Shown in pieces: positions 17,715 to 26,033 of a stretch of DNA of 64,000 nt. Under the pieces are notes generated by a model. It made no database searches and was not told where the DNA came from. It saw only the letters and a program-made list of their open reading frames with translations. Source of the DNA: an uncultured Dermabacteraceae bacterium. Its GTDB lineage: Bacteria; Actinomycetota; Actinomycetes; Actinomycetales; Dermabacteraceae. Position numbers and translations under genes: made by a program. The stretch covers positions 30,105 through 94,104 of the forward strand of contig CALTZZ010000001.1 in the NCBI GenBank assembly GCA_943913905.1. Direction: 5' to 3'. How positions within the stretch are numbered: the stretch's first letter is position 1; every line of letters starts with the position of its first letter.

Positions 17715-18736
17715 CACGCTCCTCTCGCCCGGAGCAACTGGGCAACAAGCTGCACCGCCCGGCTACCCGCCAAACGCTCCATGACCACCGATTCCGAATC
17801 TCCACGTCGGGGCGCGGGCAAGTCAGTGGCGTACAGCCGCACGGTCGAGACTCCATGCGAGCGATAGGCTTCGTCCTTGTCGCGGTCAGCCGTAAAGGTC
17901 TTCAGCATCCGATGATGCGAACCGTCGTACTCCGCTGCAACTTTCAACTGCGGCCACCAAAAATCCGGCGTACTCACGTAACCGACCCCTGGCAGCACCA
18001 CCGGCAGGTTCAACTCTGGCGCAGGCAAACGCGACGCAGCGAACGCCGCACGGGCCCTCGTTTCTTGCACAGAATCAGCCCCCATCCGCGCCAACCTCAA
18101 TGCGCGCCGGGCGATAGCCACGCCCTTAACTCCCTTATAACGCTCCAAGAGTTGCCCCAGTTCAGCCGCGGACGAGTAGGGCTCCGTTCGCCCCTTTTCG
18201 AACTGCGGCCGAGGAACCCGAATGAGATGCTCAGCGATAGCAACGAGAAAATCGAACGGCACAACGGTGGCAAGAGAAAGCCACGTCCGCGGCCGCGTCA
18301 TGATCACCCTTCCACCTGACGCCACGCCTTGCCGCTTTTGCGTAGCTGAAGAACGGAAGCGCAGAACATCGCGTACATCAAGCCGATCCCGGATCAGTCT
18401 TATAGCCGACGCCGTCGGCCGAGCTCCTGCTTCCACAACGGTCATTGTTGTGGGGGCTAGCGGGTCATCATTGGCGAGCCAGGATGGAAGTGGAAACGCA
18501 AACACTTGGGCGGCGGATACACCTGAGATTGCGCACGTCCGCCATTTCCGTGACCGAGCGATGGTAACTGCGGAAGCGGTCAGCTCGAGGCTGGCCGGGG
18601 CATCGAGGCCCGGGCCGAGCGGCATAACGTCAGAGCGCCTGAGACGGTCTACCGAAATGCCGTGCGCAATTGCTTCAGACCGAAGGAAAGGGCGGTCTTG
18701 CAACTCGGGCGGAAGTGGTTGAGCGGCTGGCGTCAT
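17714..18736 (-). CDS. DUF559/Vsr-like endonuclease-fold protein
   Basis: 340 residues from ATG 18736; upstream in-frame codons run through the palindrome and are unlikely to be translated. The N-terminal half resembles the winged-helix 'AbiEi-like' start common in actinobacterial proteins of this type (FLRSEAIAHGISVDRLRRSD). The C-terminal 110 residues carry a Vsr/DUF559 nuclease pattern: TPDFWWPQLKVAAEYDGSHH (Asp, Lys and Glu-Tyr-Asp in the order of PD-(D/E)xK enzymes), then TADRDKDEAYRSHGVSTVRL. Related proteins are widespread, function unknown. It is bracketed by two copies of a REP-like palindrome. Confidence 0.75.
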   Translation of the reverse strand: MTPAAQPLPPELQDRPFLRSEAIAHGISVDRLRRSDVMPLGPGLDAPASLELTASAVTIARSRKWRTCAISGVSAAQVFAFPLPSWLANDDPLAPTTMTVVEAGARPTASAIRLIRDRLDVRDVLRFRSSATQKRQGVASGGRVIMTRPRTWLSLATVVPFDFLVAIAEHLIRVPRPQFEKGRTEPYSSAAELGQLLERYKGVKGVAIARRALRLARMGADSVQETRARAAFAASRLPAPELNLPVVLPGVGYVSTPDFWWPQLKVAAEYDGSHHRMLKTFTADRDKDEAYRSHGVSTVRLYATDLPAPRRGDSESVVMERLAGSRAVQLVAQLLRARGA

Positions 18737-18804
18737 GCCTGCATCGTGCCTGCGACTGGGAGCTTCGGCGCGGATCAAGGTCAGGAATGGGGATGCGCAA
18801 ACGT

Positions 18805-18861
18805 GTGGACGGTTTATGGCGCCTAGATCGGGCCCAGGCGCCATAAACCGTCCACTATTTT
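18805..18861 (+). repeat. REP-like palindrome, copy B
   Basis: GTGGACGGTTTATGGCGCCT (18805-18824) and its exact reverse complement (18836-18855) form a perfect 20-bp stem with an 11-nt loop, followed by ATTTT. It lies 70 bp upstream of the nuclease-like gene and matches copy A (17660-17714). Confidence 0.9.
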
Positions 18862-18949
18862 GAAGCGAGGCGAATGGAACCGGGTGACGCCGGGCAGGGC
18901 GCCGCCTCCCCGGGCATCGCCGCCTAGACCAGGGTGCCGCATGCCACCT

Positions 18950-18977
18950 ATCCGGGGCATCACCACCCACCCCGGAT
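18950..18977. terminator. short GC-rich hairpin downstream of Pro-rich protein
   Basis: ATCCGGGG ... CCCCGGAT, 8-bp perfect stem, 12-nt loop, about 33 bp past the stop of the minus-strand gene at 19010. There is no T tract, so termination is uncertain. Confidence 0.4.
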
Positions 18978-19009
18978 GCCGCCCAATGGCTAGCCCCACA
19001 CGTCGCCAG

Positions 19010-20050
19010 CTAGCCCCGAATGTCGATGCCGAACACCCTTTTGACCTGGGCGGTCACCATTTGGGGGTGCCGACGGTCGCTCGGGGTCGACGCCCACGGG
19101 GTGAAGAGTCCGGGAAAGTCCGGGTGTGTGACTTTGCCGTGGGTGGCGCCCGAGCTCGACACCACGAACCCGTGGTCTTCAAGTCGTTTCTTGAGGGCTC
19201 GCACGTCTCCGGGGTGGCGGGTGCCGCGTTTTTTGCGGTTGCTCTTGCCTGCGAGTTCGGCCGGGTCTACCGGGTCTGCGTCGTCGGGTCGAACGGCGAG
19301 GGCGTAGCGGCTGGGGAAAGCTCCGATCACGTGGTTGCCTGCTCGTCGCACTTGCACGGTCCAGGGGCCGCGGCAGTAGTGGTCGCTTGTGCCGGCGTCG
19401 CCGGTCCATACTTCGTCTGGTTCGGCGATTGTGAGGACGATGGCATCATGCGTGATGTGTGCCAGGGAGGCGCCCGAGACGGTGCGGACTTCCTCGTCGT
19501 TGATGCGGAGCGGACGCGTGTATGGGCGGGGGTCATCTGGGTTGATGGTGACGACGGCGTCGGCCGGGGCGGGGGTCGGTGGCGGCACGAGTTCGAATCG
19601 TTCGGCTGGTTTCTCGGCGGATTTCTTGGCCGACTGGGGTGCGGGCCGCGGTCCCGGTTTAAGGGGCTGAGGACCTGGTTTCGGAGTCTGGGGATCTGGT
19701 TTCGGAGCCTGGGGTCCCGATTTTTCTGCCTGAGCACCCGGGTTCGGGGCCGACGGCTGCTGCAGCGCTGAGGGGCGCGGTGAAGGCGTCGCGACCGTGC
19801 CGTAGTTTGAGGTGTCGGTTTTTCGGGCCGACGAATTAGGGGCCGGCGGTTGCGGGTCCGACGAATTAGGGGCCGACGACTGACGGGCTGGCGGTTGCGG
19901 AGCCGATGAATCTGCGGCTGACGACTTCGAGGCCGACGGGCTCGGCACCGCCGTGTAGTCCACGGGGCGCACGCGCTTCTTGGGGTCGCCAAAGCGCGCG
20001 AGCTGTCCCGGTGTGGGGACGGGGTTCTGGGGCTTTGGGCGTTCGGCCAT
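19010..20050 (-). CDS. Pro-rich protein with C-terminal HicA-like domain
   Basis: 346 residues from ATG 20050 (GTG 20059 adds three). Residues 1-160 are low complexity: Pro/Ala/Ser-rich with repeated PxPxPKP units. Residues 165-275 form an acidic globular region. The last 70 residues (DVRALKKRLEDHGFVVSSSG, then THGKVTHPDFPG ... HPQMVTAQVKRVFGIDI) have the layout of HicA/YcfA mRNA-interferase-like domains: helix, GF, small residues, His, a distal 'HP..v...i.k..gi' helix. No antitoxin gene is adjacent. The domain match is inference from pattern, not a search. Confidence 0.55.
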   Translation of the reverse strand: MAERPKPQNPVPTPGQLARFGDPKKRVRPVDYTAVPSPSASKSSAADSSAPQPPARQSSAPNSSDPQPPAPNSSARKTDTSNYGTVATPSPRPSALQQPSAPNPGAQAEKSGPQAPKPDPQTPKPGPQPLKPGPRPAPQSAKKSAEKPAERFELVPPPTPAPADAVVTINPDDPRPYTRPLRINDEEVRTVSGASLAHITHDAIVLTIAEPDEVWTGDAGTSDHYCRGPWTVQVRRAGNHVIGAFPSRYALAVRPDDADPVDPAELAGKSNRKKRGTRHPGDVRALKKRLEDHGFVVSSSGATHGKVTHPDFPGLFTPWASTPSDRRHPQMVTAQVKRVFGIDIRG

Positions 20051-20273
20051 GTCTGCCACGCTACACGTGCGCTAACCTGACGAGCGTGTTCGTTCTTTAT
20101 TCTGGCCCTCGCTCGGTGCCTGCTGCTGCCTGCCATTTTGTGGCTCCGGTGGCGCAGCGCATCCGCCGTGGCTTCGTGCTGCGGAACGTTGCCGCGGGGC
20201 GTAGCGCGCATGCGCAACGCGGGCTAAAGGCTTTGGGGGCCGCCCCTTTTTCACCCTTTCGGGGGCGATAGTC

Positions 20274-21431
20274 GTGGCAGGTGCGGACGCGGTGCAGTGT
20301 CGATTCTTTGAGGCGGGGCAGTGTGGCTCGTGCACGCTGATGCCGGTGCCTCATCCACGGCAGGTGGCAGACGCGCAGGCAGCACTCGAGGCGGCGATCA
20401 GTGGTGCACCGGCCATCGAGTGGCTTCCGCCGATCGTGAGCGAACCGTGGGCGTTCCGCACGAAAGCGAAGATGGCCGTGGCGGGGACTGCGGCCGCGCC
20501 GGTTCTCACCTTTCCCGGTGGCAATCCAGACGTTGACCTGGCGCAATGCCCGCTGTATCCGCGGCTCGTGACCGAGGTGTTGGAGAGCGCGCGCGAGGTG
20601 ATCCGTCGGGCCCAGGTTCCGCCGTACAGCCGTGAGACGCGGCGCGGCGAGGTGAAGTACGTGCTCGTGACGGCGAGCGAGACGGAGGCGTTGGTGCGGT
20701 TTGTGCTGCGCTCGGATTCCGCGCTTCCCCGCATCCGTGAGCACCTGGACAAGCTTGATCCGCGCGCGGTGAGCGTGAGCGCGAATATTCAGCCTGCGCA
20801 TGCGGCGATTATTGAGGGCGATACGGATATTCAGCTGGCAGGGGCGGACCGGCTCCGGATGCCGGTGGGGCCGGTGGCGCTCGGTGTGCTTCCACGCTCG
20901 TTCACGCAGACGAACACGGCCGTGGCCGCGCAGCTGTATGCGCAGGTCGCGGACTGGCTGTTGGACGAGGGAGGCTCGAGAGCGTGGGACATTTTTTGCG
21001 GCGTGGGCGGCTTCGGCCTCACGCTCGCGCATGCCGCCCGCGAGCGCGGTACACCTATCACCGTGCACGGTGTTGAAATCACTGAGGCCGCGATTGAGAG
21101 TGCGACGGCGTCGGCCGCGGAGATGGGGGTGGATGCGCAGTTCACGGCGGGGAATGCGGTGGCCTGGGCGTCGGCCCAACCGAACACCGAGAGACCCGGT
21201 GCGGCGATCGTGAATCCGCCCCGGCGCGGGTTGGGACCCACGTTCGCGGAGTGGCTCAACACGTCCGCGATTCCCGTGATCGCGTATTCGAGCTGTAATC
21301 CCGACACCCTGGCGGCGGACCTCGCGTGGATGCCGAACTATCGGGTGGCGAAGGGCCGCCTCGTGGACATGTTTCCGCACACCGCGCATAACGAAGCTGT
21401 TGTTCTCCTCGTCCGAAAGGACCGCGCATGA
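20274..21431 (+). CDS. rlmC: 23S rRNA (uracil-C5)-methyltransferase, RlmC/RumB type
   Basis: 385 residues from GTG 20274. The N-terminus has the iron-sulfur cysteines CRFFEAGQCGSC; there is no TRAM domain, which distinguishes RlmC from RlmD/TrmA-like enzymes. The SAM-binding region is DIFCGVGGFGLTLA and the catalytic part has NPPRRGLG and the nucleophile in YSSCNPDTLAADL. It methylates a uridine in 23S rRNA (U747 in E. coli). It overlaps the asparaginase start by 4 bp (ATGA). The specific target is assigned by length and architecture. Confidence 0.85.
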   Translation: MAGADAVQCRFFEAGQCGSCTLMPVPHPRQVADAQAALEAAISGAPAIEWLPPIVSEPWAFRTKAKMAVAGTAAAPVLTFPGGNPDVDLAQCPLYPRLVTEVLESAREVIRRAQVPPYSRETRRGEVKYVLVTASETEALVRFVLRSDSALPRIREHLDKLDPRAVSVSANIQPAHAAIIEGDTDIQLAGADRLRMPVGPVALGVLPRSFTQTNTAVAAQLYAQVADWLLDEGGSRAWDIFCGVGGFGLTLAHAARERGTPITVHGVEITEAAIESATASAAEMGVDAQFTAGNAVAWASAQPNTERPGAAIVNPPRRGLGPTFAEWLNTSAIPVIAYSSCNPDTLAADLAWMPNYRVAKGRLVDMFPHTAHNEAVVLLVRKDRA

Positions 21432-22633
21432 CTACCGATCCGTTCCCGAGCGTTCCCGAGTCTGCGGTGGCGGCAGGGGCCAACGCCGCCAGGGTAGCTG
21501 TGGGGGCCAGCGTCGCCGGCATGGCGGCGGGGGCCGACGGCTCCCCCAGCGGGGCCAGCGCCGAGCACCGCATCGTGATCATTGGCGTGGGTGGCACGAT
21601 CGCAATGCGGGTTGACGCTGAGGGGTCGAATGCTGCGCCGGGCGCACAACCCGATGCGTCGATGTTTCCGATCCCGGGCGTCACGCTGGATTTTCGTGAG
21701 GTCGCGAATGTGGGGTCGCCGTCGCTGCAGGTGGAGCACATTGTGGCGGCGCTTCAGGAAGCAGATGCTGCCGTTGCGGATGGTGCGCGTGGCGTCGTGA
21801 TCACTCACGGCACCGACACCCTGGAGGAGACCGCTTTCTTCCTCAACCGGTTCTGGCCGCATGACGCGCCGCTCGTGGTGACGGGTGCGATGCGCCCGGC
21901 GAACGCGCCCGGTGCCGACGGCCCCGCGAATCTGCACGATTCGATCATCGCTGCGGCCAGCGACAATGCCCGTGGCCTGGGGGTTCTCGCCGTGTTCGAT
22001 TCGCTTGTGCATTCGGCTGATCGGGCTACGAAGGCCAGTTCTCGCAGCGTGGATGCGTTCGCGTCGGAACCGTCGGGGCCGCTCGCGATCGTCAATGGTC
22101 GTTCGTTGACCCACGTATATGCGCTCCCACCTACTCCTGCCCGACTGCCGCTCAGCGTGCTGCTTTCCCAGGACTCTTCGGGGCCGACGCCGTCGGCGCT
22201 TCCCACCGTGCCCGTCCTTGGGATTGGGCTGTTTGACCACGGGGAGGCGCTCGCAGCGCTGCTCGGTGCCGCAGGTGGGGCAGCCGCAGAAGGAGCGGAA
22301 GAAACGACAGCGAAAACGGGCAGCGAGCCGCGAATCGCAGGGCTCGTGATCAACGGTGTGGGTATGGGCCACGTTCCCGAAACGGTGGTGCCGCTCGTGA
22401 GGCGCGCCGTGGAGTCCGGCATCACCGTGGTTGTGGCTACCCGCATTCCCGAGGGCGGCACCTCCACGCATCATTACTCATACCCCGGGTCCGAAGTGGA
22501 TCTGATCCGAAACGGCGCAATCATGGCCGGGTCGCTCAGCGCCCACAAAGCGCGGATCCTGCTCCAGGCCCTGCTTGCCGCAGGCAGCACGAAGGAGCAG
22601 ATCGCGGAGGAGTTCGCGGCGTTCGCGTACTAA
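21428..22633 (+). CDS. ansA: L-asparaginase
   Basis: 401 residues. The first about 45 residues are a Gly/Ala-rich extension; the enzyme core starts with the asparaginase signature GVGGTIAM (Thr57 as the nucleophile) and continues with ITHGTDTLEETAFFL and VVTGAMRPAN. The C-terminal domain contains GLVINGVGMGHVPE and STHHYSYPGS. It hydrolyses asparagine to aspartate and ammonia. It is translationally coupled to the upstream methyltransferase gene by an ATGA overlap. A cytoplasmic form is likely, since no signal peptide is seen. Confidence 0.9.
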   Translation: MTTDPFPSVPESAVAAGANAARVAVGASVAGMAAGADGSPSGASAEHRIVIIGVGGTIAMRVDAEGSNAAPGAQPDASMFPIPGVTLDFREVANVGSPSLQVEHIVAALQEADAAVADGARGVVITHGTDTLEETAFFLNRFWPHDAPLVVTGAMRPANAPGADGPANLHDSIIAAASDNARGLGVLAVFDSLVHSADRATKASSRSVDAFASEPSGPLAIVNGRSLTHVYALPPTPARLPLSVLLSQDSSGPTPSALPTVPVLGIGLFDHGEALAALLGAAGGAAAEGAEETTAKTGSEPRIAGLVINGVGMGHVPETVVPLVRRAVESGITVVVATRIPEGGTSTHHYSYPGSEVDLIRNGAIMAGSLSAHKARILLQALLAAGSTKEQIAEEFAAFAY

Positions 22634-22667
22634 CTCGCGCGACTGCTCCGCTTGCTACTGTGACGGT

Positions 22668-23351
22668 GTGTCAGTAGCGAATCTTTCGGACAGCGTGCAG
22701 GACTACCTCAAGGCCGTGTGGGTGCTTGGTGAGTGGTCTGATGAGCCGGTGACGGCGTCGATGGTGGCGGCGCGCGTGGGTGTGCGGTTGTCGACGGCGT
22801 CGGATGCCATGAAGAAGCTGTCGGGCCAGGGGCTCGTGAAGCATGCCCGCTACGGCACGATTTCGCTGACGTCTGAGGGGCGCGAGCATGCGGTGGCGAT
22901 GGTGCGCCGGCATCGCCTGATTGAGACATTTTTGGTGGAGACACTCGGTTATGGCTGGGACGAAGTGCATGATGAGGCGGAGGTCCTTGAGCATGCCGTC
23001 TCTGACCTGATGGTTGAGCGGATCGACGCGTTGTTGGGACATCCGGAGCGTGACCCGCACGGTGATCCGATTCCGGGGGCCGACGGCAGCATGGTGACGC
23101 TTGATGCGCGGGCGCTCACGGGCCTCGAGCCGGGTGTGCGTGCGCGGGTGGAGCGGGTGTCTGATGCTGATCCGGCGTTGTTGCAGTTTTTGGCCGAGAA
23201 GGGCGTTCGGTACGCGAGTGTGGTGGTGCCGCATCCGCCTGCACCGTTTTCTGACACGGTCGAGGTCGAGGTGGAGGGTGTGGACGGCACGACTCCCCTG
23301 GGCCGGTCTGCGACCGACGCCGTCTGGGTGACACCGCTTTCCGCGAGTTAG
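22668..23351 (+). CDS. MntR-like metal-dependent repressor (DtxR family)
   Basis: 227 residues from GTG 22668. N-terminal winged helix (SVQDYLKAVWVL ... GVRLSTASDAMKKLSGQGLV), dimerisation/metal domain 75-125, and a C-terminal SH3-like FeoA domain. By alignment of the HxxxE and ExxEH patterns (RHRLIET, His82, Glu86, His101; EVLEH, Glu105, Glu108, His109), the DtxR Cys102 position is Glu105 and the Met10 position is Asp12. These are the MntR-type choices that favour manganese. It converges on, and overlaps by 4 bp, a manganese/iron-type ABC importer, its likely target. Confidence 0.85.
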   Translation: MSVANLSDSVQDYLKAVWVLGEWSDEPVTASMVAARVGVRLSTASDAMKKLSGQGLVKHARYGTISLTSEGREHAVAMVRRHRLIETFLVETLGYGWDEVHDEAEVLEHAVSDLMVERIDALLGHPERDPHGDPIPGADGSMVTLDARALTGLEPGVRARVERVSDADPALLQFLAEKGVRYASVVVPHPPAPFSDTVEVEVEGVDGTTPLGRSATDAVWVTPLSAS

Positions 23352-24208
23352 CCCACTGCGCGCCCTATGCGCCGGTTTACCGTTGAGAACCCGAGCGCGA
23401 GCAGGAACACTGCACCGTACAGCACTGCCATTCCGGCGCTCGTCGCTGCCCCGGTCACGTAGGCGATCCAGAATCCGGCGAGGGCACCGAGGGCCGCGAT
23501 TGTGAGGGTGAGGGCTATGAGTGTGGGTAGGCGTCGGCTGATGAGTGCGGCTGTGGCTGCGGGCACGACCATGAGGGCGACCACGAGGATTGCGCCCGCC
23601 GCGTTGAAGGCTGCGGTGACGGTGAGCGACACCAGGAACATGAAGGCCGTGTTGATGGCGCTGGAGCGGATGCCGATGCTGTCTGCGAAGGCGGGGTCGA
23701 ACGTGGTGACCTTGAGCTGCGGGTAGAAGGCGGCGATGAATGCGGCGTTGAGAGCGAGCACGCCGAGCATGATGTACAGGTAGCTGGGTCCCCATTCGTA
23801 GCCGCCGAGTTCGAGCTGGTCCCAGGCGGCGAGGTTGAGGTCTCCCACGAGGACAACGTGTTCGTCGAGGTGCAGGTGTGCGAAGTTGCTGGTCAGGAGG
23901 ATGACGCCCACGCTGAACAGTGCGGGGAACACGAGGCCTTGCGGGGCGTCGCCGGTGAGGAGGCCGGTGCGGGCGAGCCATTCGCTTCCGAGCACCACGA
24001 TGACTCCGGCGAGCGCGGCCCCGATCACGAGCAGCGGTGATTCGAGTGAGTTCGTGAACAGGTAGCCGACCACGATTCCGGGAAGGACGGCGTGGCTGAT
24101 GGCGTCCACGAGCATGGAGCTTCGACGCAGCACCACGAATACGCCGGGCAGGGCGCAGGCGAGGGCCGTGGCGACGGCGAGAAGTGTTGTTCCTAGAAGG
24201 AAGCTCAT
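23348..24208 (-). CDS. metal ABC transporter permease (second)
   Basis: 286 residues from ATG 24208, which overlaps the stop of the preceding permease gene by 4 bp. ABC-3 family: about eight or nine helices, with SSMLVDAISHAVLPGIVVGY near residue 30 and SLTVTAAFNAAGAILVVALMVVP near 205. With its partner permease it forms the membrane channel of a manganese/iron/zinc importer. It is the last gene of the four-gene transporter run. Confidence 0.92.
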   Translation of the reverse strand: MSFLLGTTLLAVATALACALPGVFVVLRRSSMLVDAISHAVLPGIVVGYLFTNSLESPLLVIGAALAGVIVVLGSEWLARTGLLTGDAPQGLVFPALFSVGVILLTSNFAHLHLDEHVVLVGDLNLAAWDQLELGGYEWGPSYLYIMLGVLALNAAFIAAFYPQLKVTTFDPAFADSIGIRSSAINTAFMFLVSLTVTAAFNAAGAILVVALMVVPAATAALISRRLPTLIALTLTIAALGALAGFWIAYVTGAATSAGMAVLYGAVFLLALGFSTVNRRIGRAVG

Positions 24209-25140
24209 GCGCCCTCCTCCCCCACGACGAGTTCGCGTTGTAGCGCTCGGCGTGCCCGCGCCCGGTGCAGGGCTTTCGCGGCGATGCTGCGGCCCGGGGC
24301 CACGAGCATCGAGATCACGAAGATGGCAAACAGGGTCAAGACGGTGAGCGGCCCGGTGGGAATTTTCCCGAGCGTGACGGAGAGGTAGGCCCCTACCCCG
24401 CTTCCGACGGCCCCGATGAGGGTCGACACGGCGACCATGGCTGGCAGGGACCGCACCCATTGGCGGGCGGCGGCGGGCGGCGTGACAACGAACGCGACCA
24501 TGAGCACAAGGCCGACGGATTTCACGCCGATCACGGTGGCCACCGCCATGAGCGTAAACATGAGTGCGTCGATCGTTCGCGCCCGGAATCCGAGCGCGGT
24601 GCAGAACTCTGGGTCGAAGGTGCGCAGGGCGAACTCTTTCCACAGCAGGACCATGAGGGCGAGCGCGCCTGCCCCGATTGCGGCGCTCGTGTAAAGGTCC
24701 GCGAGGGTAATCACGGACGCGTTGCCAAACAGGTAGGTCTGGATGCCGCCCTTGCCGGGGAAGCTTCCTTGGGCGATGACTTGCATGAGCAGCATGCCGA
24801 GGCCGAAGAACAGGGAGAGCGTCACGGCCATGGCGGTATCGATCTTGATGGTGGAGGCGCGCGCGATCGCGTTGGCGAGCAAGACAGCTGCCGTGCCGCT
24901 CACCACGGCTCCCGTGATGAGCAGTGGCATGGAGCGTCCGTCGGCCCCCATCACCACGACGGCGAACAGGAACGCCCCCAGCACGCCGGGGAGCGCGGAA
25001 TGCGAAATGACGTCGCTCGAAAGTGACTGTTTCCGCAGGTAGGCGAAGCAGCCGATCGCGCCCGCGACCGCGCCGATCATCATGCTGCCCGCGCAAACGG
25101 TGCGGTAGGTGTGGGTGGTCGCGAATTCCACGAGGGTCAT
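24205..25140 (-). CDS. metal ABC transporter permease (first)
   Basis: 311 residues, ABC-3 family, with the paired family motifs LSSDVISHSALPGVLGAF near residue 40 and VIGVKSVGLVLMVAFVVTPPA near 205. It overlaps the ATPase gene upstream and the second permease downstream, each by 4 bp, so the complex is made stoichiometrically. The C-terminal 40 residues are Arg-rich and cytoplasmic. Confidence 0.92.
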   Translation of the reverse strand: MTLVEFATTHTYRTVCAGSMMIGAVAGAIGCFAYLRKQSLSSDVISHSALPGVLGAFLFAVVVMGADGRSMPLLITGAVVSGTAAVLLANAIARASTIKIDTAMAVTLSLFFGLGMLLMQVIAQGSFPGKGGIQTYLFGNASVITLADLYTSAAIGAGALALMVLLWKEFALRTFDPEFCTALGFRARTIDALMFTLMAVATVIGVKSVGLVLMVAFVVTPPAAARQWVRSLPAMVAVSTLIGAVGSGVGAYLSVTLGKIPTGPLTVLTLFAIFVISMLVAPGRSIAAKALHRARARRALQRELVVGEEGA

Positions 25141-26033
25141 GCGCCACGCTCCCGGGCAGGAAGGTTTGGCGCGGCGGGGTCTGGGCCGGTGAGGTTGGAG
25201 GCGGCGCGATCAGACGAGCGAGGATCGGAGGCGCCTGGACCGCAGGCGGCGAAGCCCGGCGTGCTGATGGCTGCCGCGGCATCGTCCATGTCGCACAGGC
25301 CGGGGCCGGCGAGGTCGTAGGTGTCGCGAATGGTGTCGCGCGTGAAGGCTTCACTCACCGGGCCCGAGGCGAAGATGCGACCGTTGAGGAGGGTCACGTG
25401 GTCGCAGTATTCGCTCACAGTTGCGAGGTCGTGGTGCACGAGCACGATGGTTTTGCCTCGCTCACGGAGCGTGCGCATGACCGCGAAGATGGCCCGTTGG
25501 CTCTTTGCGTCCACGCCCTGGAATGGCTCGTCGAGGAAAAACAGGTCCGGGTCTTGCACGAGGGCGCGGGCCAGGAACACGCGCTGACGCTGCCCGCCAG
25601 AGAGTTCCCCGATCTGGCGGGCAGCAAGTTCAGGTATTCCCACGTGCTCCAGGGCCTTCACAGCGCGTCCCCGCTCCTTGCGGCCGGGCCTGCGGAGCCA
25701 GCCGAGGCCGCCGTATGTCCCCATGGTCACGGTGTCGAGCACCGTGGTGGGAAAGTCCCAGTCCACGCTCGTGGATTGGGGCATGTATCCCACGCGTCGC
25801 CGAGCCTTCGCGAGCGGGAGGCCAAAAAACTCGGCGCTCCCGCCCAGCGGAGGAACGAGCCCCAACATTGCTTTGATGAGCGTGGATTTGCCCGCTCCGT
25901 TGGGGCCCACGATTCCCATGACCGCCCCCTGCGGCACACGGAAATCGACACAGCGAAGCACGGGGGCCTCCCGGTACGCGACGGACAGGTTGTGGGTGGC
26001 GCACGCGGGGGTGCCGACGGCTTCGTTTTCCAT
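25137..26033 (-). CDS. metal ABC transporter ATP-binding protein
   Basis: 298 residues. Walker A GPNGAGKST (near 44), Q-loop in GYMPQSTSVDWDFP (a form typical of manganese/zinc importers), signature LSGGQRQRVFLARAL, Walker B LFFLDEPFQGVD and H-loop VHHDLATV. The C-terminal 50 residues are an Ala/Pro/Asp extension of low complexity. It begins at the stop codon of the binding-protein gene (1-bp overlap) and overlaps the next permease gene. Confidence 0.95.
   Translation of the reverse strand: MENEAVGTPACATHNLSVAYREAPVLRCVDFRVPQGAVMGIVGPNGAGKSTLIKAMLGLVPPLGGSAEFFGLPLAKARRRVGYMPQSTSVDWDFPTTVLDTVTMGTYGGLGWLRRPGRKERGRAVKALEHVGIPELAARQIGELSGGQRQRVFLARALVQDPDLFFLDEPFQGVDAKSQRAIFAVMRTLRERGKTIVLVHHDLATVSEYCDHVTLLNGRIFASGPVSEAFTRDTIRDTYDLAGPGLCDMDDAAAAISTPGFAACGPGASDPRSSDRAASNLTGPDPAAPNLPARERGA

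Noticed and set aside
20142..20190. tRNA-like fragment (GGTGGCGCAGC...GCATCCGCC)
   Set aside because: It resembles part of a tRNA-Arg D-arm and anticodon region but has no complete cloverleaf, T-arm or CCA end. At most a relic; no integrase nearby.
22668..23351. Assignment of the regulator as iron-specific IdeR
   Set aside because: The key DtxR Cys102 position is Glu and the Met10 position is Asp, the MntR-type choice; IdeR is expected elsewhere in the genome.
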